Source: JAWXVE01 sp044425575
Lineage (GTDB): Bacteria > Bacillota > Clostridia > Lachnospirales > Lachnospiraceae
NCBI GenBank assembly: GCA_044425575.1
Contig: JAWXVE010000072.1
Coordinates: 1-11,056, forward strand
Length of the DNA stretch: 11,056 bases
Reading direction: 5' to 3'
The position numbers and the translations under genes were made by a program. Every line of letters begins with the position of its first letter. Position 1 is the stretch's first letter. Shown in pieces: positions 1-6,912 of this stretch. The notes beneath the pieces were generated by a model. That model did not search any database, was not told the origin of the DNA, and saw only the letters and a list, made by a program, of their open reading frames with translations.

Positions 1-2243
1 GCTATAATAATAACCGTCAAGGAGGCGACCGTCCATACAACAATAACAATGGCGGAGGCTATAATAATAATCGCCCAAGCGGTGATCGTCCATATAACAA
101 TAACAACAATGGCGGAGGGTACAATAACAATCGTCAAGGTGGCGGTTATAATAATAGCCGACCTAATGGTGGAGGCTACCATAATAATAGCGGAGGCTAT
201 AATAATAACAGAACTGGAGGGAATTACCAAGGAAACCGACCAGGAGGATATAACAACAATGGTGGTGGCAACCGTCCATATGGCAATAATGGTAATAATG
301 ATCGAGATCGCAAATCATTCTCAGATGGACCAATGATTCAACAAGATCGTAGAAGCGATTCAAAACGCAAATTAAGTCATGATAAAGATAATAGAAACAA
401 ACGTGATAAAATCTATGAAGATGGATCAACTGTAACAAAAAGAGTAGGAATGTTCATTAAGCCAGAGAAGAAGGTTGAGGTAGTAGAAGAAATCAAAGTG
501 ATTACACTTCCAGAAATCTTAACCATTAAAGAACTGGCAGATAAGATGAGAATTCAACCATCTGTTATTGTAAAGAAGTTATTCTTACAAGGTCAAGTGG
601 TAACAGTGAATCAAGAAATATCATATGAACAGGCAGAAGAAATTGCTATTGAATATGAGATTATGTGTGAAGCAGAAGTAAAAGTAAATGTCATCGAAGA
701 ACTTCTCAAAGAAGAAGAAGAAAGTCCAGATGATATGACAAAGCGCCCACCAGTTATCTGTGTTATGGGTCACGTTGACCATGGTAAAACATCGCTCTTA
801 GATGCTATTCGTAAGACGAATGTAACTGATCGTGAAGCAGGTGGTATTACACAACACATAGGTGCGTACACGGTAAAAGCAAAAGGGGAGAAGATTACAT
901 TCCTCGATACACCAGGACATGAAGCATTTACTTCTATGCGTATGCGTGGAGCAACGTCTACCGATATTGCAATCTTAGTAGTGGCTGCTGATGATGGTGT
1001 CATGCCACAAACAGTAGAAGCTATTAGTCATGCAAAGGCAGCAGGTATTGAGATTATTGTAGCCATTAATAAAATCGATAAGCCAAATGCCAATATGGAA
1101 CGTGTAAAGCAAGAGTTAACAGAGCATGAATTAATTCCAGAAGATTGGGGCGGAAGTACTGTGTTTGCACCAGTATCTGCTAAGTCAGGAGAAGGAATTG
1201 AACAATTATTGGAAATGATTCTTCTAACTGCTGAAATCCTAGAATTAAAAGCTAATGCAAAGAGAGCGGCTAGAGGTCTAGTAATTGAAGCTCAACTTGA
1301 TAAGGGACGCGGACCAGTAGCTACGATTCTAGTACAAAAGGGAACGCTAAATGTAGGAGACTTTATTGCAGCAGGTTCTTGTAGCGGTAAAGTAAGAGCC
1401 ATGATTGACGATAAGGGCAAGCGAGTTAAAGAGGCAACTCCTTCTACTCCAGTGGAAATTCTTGGATTAAATGAAGTTCCAGCAGCAGGTGATGTATTCG
1501 TTGCTCCTGCTAATGATAAAGAAGCAAAACAATTTGCGGCAACGTTTATTTCTCAAAATAGAGAACGTATGCTAGAAGATACGAAAGCAAAAATGTCTCT
1601 TGATGATTTATTTACTCAGATTCAAGCAGGTAGCTTAAAAGAATTAAACTTAATTGTAAAAGCTGACGTACAAGGTTCTGTGGAAGCTGTAAAACAAAGC
1701 TTATTAAAATTATCCAACGAGGAAGTCGTGGTTAAGATTATTCATAGTGGTGTAGGTGCCATTAATGAATCAGATGTGATTCTAGCAAGTGCATCACAAG
1801 CTATTGTCATTGGATTTAATGTACGACCAGATGCAACAGCTAAAATTACATCAGAGCGAGAAAATGTAGAAGTGAAGTTGTATAAAGTCATCTATCAAGC
1901 AATTGAAGATGTGCAAGCAGCTATGAAAGGTATGCTTGATCCAATCTTTGAAGAGAAGATTATTGGTCATGCAGAGATTCGTCAAATCTTTAAAGCTTCA
2001 GCCATTGGTAATATTGCAGGTTCTTATGTGCTAGATGGACACTTTGAACGTGGTTGCAAGGTACGCATTACTAGAGCTGGCGAGCAAGTCTTTGAAGGAC
2101 CATTAGATTCACTTAAGAGATTTAAGGACGATGTGAAGGAAGTAAAAGCCGGTTACGAGTGTGGTCTATTATTCGAAGGATATGACCAATTTGAGGAACT
2201 TGATATTGTGGAAGCGTACATTATGGTAGAAGTTCCTAGATAG
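1..2243 (+). CDS. infB: Translation initiation factor IF-2, 5'-truncated by the window edge
   Basis: IF-2 is the GTPase that brings initiator fMet-tRNA to the 30S subunit and promotes 50S joining. The frame has no stop from base 3 onward, so the gene starts outside the window; the ATG at 333 is internal and has no ribosome binding site. In order: a Tyr/Asn/Gly/Arg repeat tract (3-300), a Lys/Arg/Asp-rich linker, an IF2_N domain (about 498-662), and the GTPase domain. The GTPase domain shows G1 GHVDHGKT (768-791), G2 GGITQHIGA (from 840), G3 DTPGHE (906-923), G4 NKID (1068-1079) and G5 SAKSGEG. Domains II and III (ADVQGSVEA) follow, then the fMet-tRNA-binding C2 domain ending in YIMVEVPR. Everything from IF2_N to the C terminus looks intact. 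rbfA follows after 44 nt in the usual operon order. The identity is certain; only the true start and full length are unknown. Confidence 0.97.
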   Translation, partial: YNNNRQGGDRPYNNNNGGGYNNNRPSGDRPYNNNNNGGGYNNNRQGGGYNNSRPNGGGYHNNSGGYNNNRTGGNYQGNRPGGYNNNGGGNRPYGNNGNNDRDRKSFSDGPMIQQDRRSDSKRKLSHDKDNRNKRDKIYEDGSTVTKRVGMFIKPEKKVEVVEEIKVITLPEILTIKELADKMRIQPSVIVKKLFLQGQVVTVNQEISYEQAEEIAIEYEIMCEAEVKVNVIEELLKEEEESPDDMTKRPPVICVMGHVDHGKTSLLDAIRKTNVTDREAGGITQHIGAYTVKAKGEKITFLDTPGHEAFTSMRMRGATSTDIAILVVAADDGVMPQTVEAISHAKAAGIEIIVAINKIDKPNANMERVKQELTEHELIPEDWGGSTVFAPVSAKSGEGIEQLLEMILLTAEILELKANAKRAARGLVIEAQLDKGRGPVATILVQKGTLNVGDFIAAGSCSGKVRAMIDDKGKRVKEATPSTPVEILGLNEVPAAGDVFVAPANDKEAKQFAATFISQNRERMLEDTKAKMSLDDLFTQIQAGSLKELNLIVKADVQGSVEAVKQSLLKLSNEEVVVKIIHSGVGAINESDVILASASQAIVIGFNVRPDATAKITSERENVEVKLYKVIYQAIEDVQAAMKGMLDPIFEEKIIGHAEIRQIFKASAIGNIAGSYVLDGHFERGCKVRITRAGEQVFEGPLDSLKRFKDDVKEVKAGYECGLLFEGYDQFEELDIVEAYIMVEVPR
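3..300 (+). repeat. Degenerate tandem repeat encoding Y-N-N-N-R/G-G units in the IF-2 N-terminal region
   Basis: Read in the infB frame, this tract is built from variations of YNNNRQGG, YNNNRPSG, DRPYNNNN and GGG. Two adjacent long units, 3-59 (19 codons) and 60-119 (20 codons), are clear copies of each other. Shorter units starting with Tyr follow at 120, 147, 177, 198, 225 and 249. Codon use varies between copies (aat/aac, ggt/ggc/gga), so the peptide pattern is better preserved than the DNA. The tract probably continues upstream of the window. It is expected to be disordered and positively charged. Confidence 0.9.
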
Positions 2244-2287
2244 ATTGGCAGTATAGTAGGATAGATATCCAGATGGGGAAGTAGAAT

Positions 2288-2656
2288 ATGCGAAAAAATA
2301 GCATTAAAAATACACGTGTGAATATGGAAGTACAAAAGGTACTTGCCGAAATCATACGTGGAGAAATTAAAGATCCTAGAATCCACACCATGACTACCGT
2401 TGTAGCAGTCGAGGTGGCACCTGATCTTAAGACATGTAAAGCTTGGATTAGTGTTCTTGGCAGTGAAGAAGAGTGCAAGAACACTTTGGTAGGTTTGCAA
2501 AGTGCCCATGGATTTATTAAGAATCGAATTGCAAAAGCAATTAATTTAAGGAATACACCGCAGATCGAATTCATTATGGATGATTCCATTGCATATGGAG
2601 TCACCATGTCTAACTTAATTGACAAAATGAATCAAGGAATAAGCAGCGAGGAGTAG
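2288..2656 (+). CDS. rbfA: Ribosome-binding factor A
   Basis: RbfA is a small KH-fold protein that binds the 30S subunit near the 5' helix of 16S rRNA and helps its late maturation, notably in the cold. The 122-residue product has the normal family length. It has the typical N-terminal RVNMEVQKVLAEIIR helix, the IKDPRI segment, and the C-terminal TPQIEFIMDDS-IAYG strand with its following helix. The start at 2288 is preceded by GGGGAA (about 2275-2280) at a workable distance. It lies between infB (44 nt gap) and nrnA, the standard Firmicute order. No abnormality is seen. Confidence 0.95.
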   Translation: MRKNSIKNTRVNMEVQKVLAEIIRGEIKDPRIHTMTTVVAVEVAPDLKTCKAWISVLGSEEECKNTLVGLQSAHGFIKNRIAKAINLRNTPQIEFIMDDSIAYGVTMSNLIDKMNQGISSEE

Positions 2657-2657
2657 G

Positions 2658-2732
2658 ATGAAAACTAAAATTTTCAACTGCAAATTTGTGCTTATGTCCC
2701 AATATTGTAGGCGTTATAAGAATGGAGATTAG
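2658..2732 (+). CDS. Possible short upstream ORF overlapping the nrnA start (24 codons)
   Basis: An ATG at 2658 sits two bases after the rbfA stop and is preceded by GAGGAG (2648-2653), with a short spacer of four bases. The frame runs 24 codons and stops at TAG 2730-2732, which is 10 nt inside nrnA, whose likely ATG is 2722. The peptide begins MKTKIFNCKF and ends RRYKNGD; I recognise no family. It could couple nrnA translation to rbfA, or be a chance ORF using the purine-rich end of rbfA. Only the Shine-Dalgarno placement and the stop/start overlap support it. Confidence 0.3.
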   Translation: MKTKIFNCKFVLMSQYCRRYKNGD

Positions 2733-3699
2733 TGAGAATATGCTTGACCTTATGAAAGAGTGTAGTGGTGCAAAGACAATTGGAATAGCGGGACACGTAC
2801 GACCTGACGGAGATTGTGTTGGTTCTTGTATGGCACTAGCCATGTATTTACGTAAAACACAACCAGATTCAAGAGTGGATGTTCTGTTAGAAACCATAAA
2901 TGATTCCTTATGTGTCATACCAGGAGTAGATACCATTAAGAATCATTCACAGAAGGAATGTTACGATCTGTTTTTTGCCCTAGATACAGCTTTTGATCGC
3001 ATAGGATTTGCAACAGAAGATGCGAATAGAGCAAAGCGTAGGATTAATATAGACCACCATATTAGCAACCAAGGTGGTTCAGATTTAGATCATATTATTC
3101 CTACTGCTAGTTCTACAAGTGAGATTGTGTATGAATTATTAGATACTACTTATTTAGATGTGGATATTGCACAGGCACTTTACATTGGAATCATTCATGA
3201 TACAGGAGTTTTTCAATATTCCAATACATCCCCTAGAACCATGGCCATTGCCTCGCATTTACTAAGTTGTGGATTTGATTTTTCACGTATTATTGAGGAA
3301 ACCTTTTACGAGAGAACCTATGGGCAAACGGAAATACTAGGAAGAGCCTTATTAGAATCCATGCTTGTTCTAGATAAGCGATGTGCAGTTACTTGTATTA
3401 GCCTAAGGATGATGCAATTTTATCAAGTATCCAAAAGTGAGCTAGATGGTATTGTCAATCAGCTTAAGCAAATCCGAGGAGTGGAATGCGGAATATTACT
3501 AGTAGAACATGGTCTAATGGAATACAAGGTAAGTATGCGCTCTTCAGACTTAGTAGACGTATCCAAGGTGGCAGTTTACTTTGGTGGAGGTGGCCATAAA
3601 AAAGCAGCAGGTGTTTCCATGCACGGAACAAGCCATGATGTAATGACGAATCTACTAAGAGAAATAGAACTACAATTAAAGGAGAATACCTGTGATTAA
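2722..3699 (+). CDS. nrnA: DHH/DHHA1 phosphoesterase, NrnA-type oligoribonuclease / pAp phosphatase
   Basis: This family degrades short RNA oligonucleotides (nanoRNA) and dephosphorylates 3'-phosphoadenosine 5'-phosphate in the cytoplasm, using Mn2+. The 325-residue protein has the N-terminal DHH domain with GHVRPDGDCVGS (residues 24-35), an ALDTA metal-binding Asp, the signature NIDHH (DHH at 111-113) and GIIHDTG. A C-terminal DHHA1 domain carries the glycine-rich GGGGHKKAAG motif (288-297). All expected metal ligands appear present. I chose ATG 2722 because it gives the normal short lead-in before the first motif; the longer alternative is a TTG at 2686 without a ribosome binding site. The ribosome binding site for 2722 is weak (GTAGG around 2707-2711), which makes translational coupling plausible. 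It overlaps truB by 8 nt. Related RecJ-like or GdpP-like proteins are larger and have extra domains. Confidence 0.9.
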   Translation: MEISENMLDLMKECSGAKTIGIAGHVRPDGDCVGSCMALAMYLRKTQPDSRVDVLLETINDSLCVIPGVDTIKNHSQKECYDLFFALDTAFDRIGFATEDANRAKRRINIDHHISNQGGSDLDHIIPTASSTSEIVYELLDTTYLDVDIAQALYIGIIHDTGVFQYSNTSPRTMAIASHLLSCGFDFSRIIEETFYERTYGQTEILGRALLESMLVLDKRCAVTCISLRMMQFYQVSKSELDGIVNQLKQIRGVECGILLVEHGLMEYKVSMRSSDLVDVSKVAVYFGGGGHKKAAGVSMHGTSHDVMTNLLREIELQLKENTCD

Positions 3700-4603
3700 T
3701 GGTATCATCAATATAAAGAAAGAAAAAGGATATACCTCTCATGATGTAGTTGCTAAATTGAGAGGTATTTTAAAGCAGAAAAAAATTGGACATACAGGTA
3801 CATTAGACCCAGATGCCACTGGTGTATTACCAGTTTGTCTTGGACATGCTACGAAGTTATGCGATCTTTTAACGGATAAAAGTAAAGAATATCATACTAC
3901 TTTTTGTCTGGGATTTGAGACGGATACCCAAGATAGTAGTGGAACGATTCTCGCAGAACGTAAGGTGTGTGTAACTAAAGCACAAGTAGAACAAGTGATT
4001 AATTCATATGTGGGCGATTCTATGCAGATACCACCTATGTATTCGGCACTTAAGGTGAATGGACAGAAGCTTTGTGATCTGGCAAGACAGGGGAAGGTGG
4101 TAGAGCGTAAACCAAGACCTATTACCATTACCAGTATTGTCATAGAAGATATTACACTTCCTCATATTACTATGAATATTGCTTGTTCCAAAGGCACGTA
4201 TATTCGAACATTGTGCCATGATATTGGACAGCAATTAGGGTGTGGAGCCATGATGTGTCAATTAACACGTACGAGAGTGGGCGGCTTTGAACTACAAGAT
4301 GCCATTACTTTACAGGAAGTGGGAGAATTGGTGTCTAACAAGGCTATAGATTCTAAGGTTATTACAGTGGAATCTTTCTATGCTCATTTGCCACAGATTA
4401 TGCCAAGAGAAGAATTCGCACGTATGTTAGACAATGGGAACCGACTTTACCCCAATCAAATTATGGAAGAACGAATTCCTTACGAGAAAGAACAAGTACG
4501 AGTAGTAGGTCAAGGGGGAGATTTTCGCGCAGTTTATGAATGGTCGGGAGAGAAGAAGTGCTATAGCCCCTTTCAAATGTTTCAAAGTGGAGCGTCTATA
4601 TGA
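3692..4603 (+). CDS. truB: tRNA pseudouridine(55) synthase TruB
   Basis: TruB isomerises U55 to pseudouridine in the T-loop of nearly all tRNAs. The 303-residue product has normal length and the family's motifs: MINGIINIKKEKGYTSHDVV at the N terminus, then KKIGHTGTLDPDATGVLP with catalytic Asp39 (codon 3806-3808). PPMYSALKVNGQKLC and KGTYIRTLCHDIG follow. The C-terminal part fits the TruB C-terminal region. Start is GTG at 3692, supported by AAAGGAG (3678-3684) with a 7-nt spacer. It overlaps the nrnA stop by 8 nt and its own stop overlaps the ribF ATG (ATGA), so the three genes are probably translationally coupled. Confidence 0.97.
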   Translation: MINGIINIKKEKGYTSHDVVAKLRGILKQKKIGHTGTLDPDATGVLPVCLGHATKLCDLLTDKSKEYHTTFCLGFETDTQDSSGTILAERKVCVTKAQVEQVINSYVGDSMQIPPMYSALKVNGQKLCDLARQGKVVERKPRPITITSIVIEDITLPHITMNIACSKGTYIRTLCHDIGQQLGCGAMMCQLTRTRVGGFELQDAITLQEVGELVSNKAIDSKVITVESFYAHLPQIMPREEFARMLDNGNRLYPNQIMEERIPYEKEQVRVVGQGGDFRAVYEWSGEKKCYSPFQMFQSGASI

Positions 4604-5529
4604 AGATAATAAAAGATACAAAGGTATTTCAAATTCAAGAAGAGACAGCCGTTGCCATTGGAAAATTCGATGGAATTCATAAAGGTCATCAAGCATTGCT
4701 TGCGGAACTTCTTAGAAAGAAATCCATGGGATTGCAAACAGCAATTTTCACTTTTGACCCACCGGCCACTACCTTTTTTCAGAAAGGGGACAATATTTGT
4801 AAGGATATTGCCACAAGGGAAGAAAAGAGAGATTTGTTTCGAGAAATTGGAGTTGATTATTTAATAGAATATCCACTTGATGAGGAAACAGCTCATATGG
4901 AGCCACAGTTATTCGTATGGAATGTGTTGTGCAACCAAATGAACATGAAATATCTAGTGGCTGGAGCAGATGTATCCTTTGGTTACAAAGGAAAAGGAAA
5001 TGCATTATTATTACAAGAGTTAGAGAGTGTTTATCAGTACAATATGGCTATTGTAGACAAGGTATCTTATGAAGAACATATTATTAGTTCTACTTATATT
5101 CGTAGTAAAATATTAGATGGTAACATGAACCTTGTGACAAAGTTGTTAGGACGTCCTTACTCTTTTGTGGGGAACATTATTCCAGGGAAGCAGCTAGGAC
5201 GCACCATTGATATGCCTACGGCAAATCTTATACCGGATGAGTGTAAGTTGATACCACCCTGCGGAGTGTATTATTCCAAAGTCTTACGGAATGGAATGTT
5301 TTATAATGCTATTAGTAATGTAGGATATAAACCTACCGTTACGATTGAACAGAAATTATTAATCGAAACTTATTTGTTCGATTTCGCAGAGGATTTGTAT
5401 GGAGAAGTATTGGAAGTATTTCTGTTAGAATATAAGAGACCTGAATATAAATTCACTTCTTTTGTTCAATTAACTGAGACGATTCAGCAAGATAAGCAAG
5501 ATGCAACAGTGTATTTTGCACAAATTTAA
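4600..5529 (+). CDS. ribF: Bifunctional riboflavin kinase / FAD synthetase
   Basis: RibF phosphorylates riboflavin to FMN and adenylylates FMN to FAD. The 309-residue product has the nucleotidyltransferase domain first, with AIGKFDGIHKGH (HKGH at residues 27-30) and ISSTYIRSKI (162-171). The riboflavin kinase domain follows, with the GRTIDMPTANL loop (200-210) and NVGYKPTV (240-247), ending in LYGEVLEVFLLEYKRPEYKF. The family consensus for two of these motifs is ISSTRIR and GRTIGFPTAN; here Tyr replaces Arg and Asp replaces Gly. The histidine of the usual FDPHP motif is absent (FDPPATTFF). These are probably lineage variants. ATG 4600 overlaps the truB stop as ATGA and has GTGGAG at 4587-4592. 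It is the last gene of the operon. Confidence 0.96.
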   Translation: MKIIKDTKVFQIQEETAVAIGKFDGIHKGHQALLAELLRKKSMGLQTAIFTFDPPATTFFQKGDNICKDIATREEKRDLFREIGVDYLIEYPLDEETAHMEPQLFVWNVLCNQMNMKYLVAGADVSFGYKGKGNALLLQELESVYQYNMAIVDKVSYEEHIISSTYIRSKILDGNMNLVTKLLGRPYSFVGNIIPGKQLGRTIDMPTANLIPDECKLIPPCGVYYSKVLRNGMFYNAISNVGYKPTVTIEQKLLIETYLFDFAEDLYGEVLEVFLLEYKRPEYKFTSFVQLTETIQQDKQDATVYFAQI

Positions 5530-5553
5530 AAGGCCTGTAAGAAGGCTTTTTTT
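5527..5553 (+). terminator. Rho-independent terminator after ribF
   Basis: GCCT (5533-5536) pairs with AGGC (5543-5546) around a 6-nt loop, and flanking A and T runs extend the stem with one bulged G. Seven T residues follow (5547-5553). It overlaps the ribF stop codon and closes the infB-ribF operon before the separately promoted nlpC-type gene. Confidence 0.7.
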
Positions 5554-5593
5554 GTTTATAAATGGGAAGTTTATGGAAATAATGCAAGAGTGC

Positions 5594-5622
5594 TTGACAT
5601 ATGTATGAGAAATTCATATAAT
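5594..5622 (+). promoter_or_regulatory. Full-consensus sigma-A promoter of the NlpC/P60 gene
   Basis: TTGACA at 5594-5599 and TATAAT at 5617-5622 are separated by exactly 17 nt, matching both consensus hexamers with no mismatch. Transcription should start near 5629, giving a leader of about 48 nt to the ATG at 5677. It lies just after the ribF terminator, so the gene is its own unit. Confidence 0.88.
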
Positions 5623-5629
5623 ATGTATG
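5599..5629 (+). repeat. 9-bp direct repeat ATATGTATG spaced 22 bp, spanning the -10 box
   Basis: ATATGTATG occurs at 5599-5607, beginning on the last base of the -35 box, and again at 5621-5629, beginning in the -10 box. The start-to-start distance is 22 bp, about two helical turns. This could be an operator read by a direct-repeat binding regulator, or coincidence in AT-rich DNA. Confidence 0.4.
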
Positions 5630-5636
5630 TAATAAA

Positions 5637-5653
5637 TGTAACAAAAACGTAAT
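5637..5653 (+). promoter_or_regulatory. Possible WalR-type box in the leader of the NlpC/P60 gene
   Basis: TGTAAC (5637-5642), five A residues, then CGTAAT (5648-5653). The Bacillus subtilis WalR consensus is TGTWAH-N5-TGTWAH, so this has one mismatch, in the first base of the second half-site. It lies downstream of the predicted transcription start, a position that would suit repression. WalRK controls cell-wall hydrolases of this kind in Bacillus, which makes the match meaningful but unproven here. Confidence 0.35.
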
Positions 5654-5676
5654 AATTATAAAAAGAGGAATATTCT

Positions 5677-6786
5677 ATGAATTATAAAATAGTAGTAGTA
5701 GGTGCCATGGTGCTAACCACTGCAACCTTAGCTCAAAGTACCAAATCTCTAGCAAGTGAAATAGGCGTTGCGAGTATATTGAATTCTACTAGTAGTGTTT
5801 CAGTGACTAGCGAAGTTTTAATAGAAGAAACTGTGGATGTAGTAGAAGATGTAAGCATTGCTAAGAATGTAGGAGTTGGTTCTGTTTTAAATGAAGTTGC
5901 TGTAATTGCAGACAAGGAAGTAGAGCAGCAAATAGCAGATGATCAAACATGGGGTTATACGAATTTAGGGATTGCAGTAGTAGACAATCACTTAAATATT
6001 AGAGACGCTGCATCAGAGTCTGGATCCATTGTAGGTAAGTTGGCCAATAATGCTGCATGTGAGATTATTTCATTTGATGGAGAGTGGGTACAAATTGTAT
6101 CAGGAGAAGTAGAAGGATATGTATCTACCCAGTATCTATTAATGGGAGAATATGCTATTGAGCGCGCTAATGAAGTAGTAGCAACCATTGCAACTGTAAC
6201 CACAGACGCGTTAAAGGTCAGAGAAGAACCCAATACAGAATGTGCAATCGTGACCACAGTTGCCAACGGTGAGCAACTAGAAGTAGTGGATGCTAGCCTA
6301 GAAGGATGGGTCAAGATTCGACTAGACAATGAAGAAGTCTATGTATCAGCAGAATTTGTATCTGTTAATGATCAGTTACAAACTGCATATACCATGACCG
6401 AGTTATTATATGGAGTAGGTGTCTCAGATGTTCGTGTAGACCTTGTAAATTATGCCAAACAATTTCTTGGGAATCCATATGTATATGGGGGCACAAGCCT
6501 AACAAATGGAGCAGATTGTTCCGGATTTGTACAGAGTGTATTTAAGAATTTTGGTGTTTCACTACCACGTACTTCCGCTTCTCAATCTAGTGTAGGTACA
6601 ACTATTAGTGCCAGTGAACTAATGGCAGGAGATTTAATATTCTATGCTCAGGGTGGTTCGGTTAATCACGTTGCAATTTATATAGGAAATGGACAAGTAG
6701 TGCATGCAAGTAATCCATCTACTGGAATTCGTATTTCTAACCTATATTACAGAGAACCGTATACTATGAAGAGAATATTACCATAG
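5677..6786 (+). CDS. Secreted cell-wall peptidase: signal peptide, two SH3b repeats, NlpC/P60 domain
   Basis: Probably a D,L-endopeptidase that cuts peptidoglycan stem peptides outside the cell, for wall turnover or daughter-cell separation. The 369-residue precursor starts with a signal peptide (MNYKIVVVGAMVL..., likely cut near SLA-SE at residues 26-27). A Val/Glu/Asp-rich, probably disordered region follows (about 28-95), then SH3b 1 (about 97-156) and SH3b 2 (about 172-230), which target wall material. The C-terminal NlpC/P60 domain (about 255-369) has Cys281 in GADCSGF, His331 in VNHVAIYIG and His343 in VVHAS, the expected Cys-His-His set. ATG 5677 has GAGGA (5665-5669) at a 7-nt spacing. 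The gene stands alone with its own promoter and terminator. The substrate bond is inferred from the family, and no specific gene name can be assigned. Confidence 0.92.
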   Translation: MNYKIVVVGAMVLTTATLAQSTKSLASEIGVASILNSTSSVSVTSEVLIEETVDVVEDVSIAKNVGVGSVLNEVAVIADKEVEQQIADDQTWGYTNLGIAVVDNHLNIRDAASESGSIVGKLANNAACEIISFDGEWVQIVSGEVEGYVSTQYLLMGEYAIERANEVVATIATVTTDALKVREEPNTECAIVTTVANGEQLEVVDASLEGWVKIRLDNEEVYVSAEFVSVNDQLQTAYTMTELLYGVGVSDVRVDLVNYAKQFLGNPYVYGGTSLTNGADCSGFVQSVFKNFGVSLPRTSASQSSVGTTISASELMAGDLIFYAQGGSVNHVAIYIGNGQVVHASNPSTGIRISNLYYREPYTMKRILP

Positions 6787-6803
6787 GATTTTAAAGCGTA
6801 TAG

Positions 6804-6844
6804 AATACCCTTGCTTTCCAGATTTGGAGTGGCAAGGGTATTTT
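6804..6844 (+). terminator. Rho-independent terminator of the NlpC/P60 gene
   Basis: AATACCCTTGC (6804-6814) and GCAAGGGTATT (6832-6842) form a perfect 11-bp stem. The interior can pair further as TCCA/TGGA around GATT (6817-6828). The stem runs into TTTT-G-TTGT. It begins 18 nt after the TAG stop codon. Confidence 0.88.
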
Positions 6845-6855
6845 GTTGTATAGGA

Positions 6856-6881
6856 AAAGACCGTGGATTTTCACGGTCTTT
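6856..6881 (-). terminator. Terminator hairpin of the amt-PII gene, probably bidirectional
   Basis: AAAGACCGTG (6856-6865) pairs over 10 bp with CACGGTCTTT (6872-6881) around a 6-nt loop. On the - strand the hairpin lies 31 nt past the amt stop and its 3' arm ends in a T run; on the + strand it is followed by TCTTTCTTG. It stands 11 nt from the nlpC-side terminator, giving a back-to-back pair that insulates the two convergent genes. Confidence 0.75.
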
Positions 6882-6912
6882 CTTGCTAGAACTATGTTAA
6901 TGCAGAGAATTT

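Noticed and set aside
1..300. CRISPR-like or satellite array
   Set aside because: Units are in frame, of uneven length, without unique spacers, and translate to a continuous low-complexity peptide.
333..335. ATG 333 as the infB start
   Set aside because: The frame is open to base 3, there is no Shine-Dalgarno, and starting here would omit most of the N-terminal region that IF-2 proteins normally carry.
49..336. A 95-codon + strand ORF rich in Ile, Met, Ala and Thr
   Set aside because: It is an out-of-frame reading of the infB repeat tract; its low complexity comes from the aat/aac and ggc/gga repeats.
2236..2625. Long - strand ORF opposite rbfA
   Set aside because: It is a shadow of rbfA with no recognisable domain and no ribosome binding site of note, and it would run against a well-defined operon.
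2686..2721. TTG 2686 as the nrnA start
   Set aside because: There is no ribosome binding site and the added residues (MCLCPNIVGVIR) do not fit the usual N terminus of this family.
4652..5005. Overlapping ORFs within ribF on both strands
   Set aside because: They are out-of-frame readings of a clearly conserved gene, with no domain signal.
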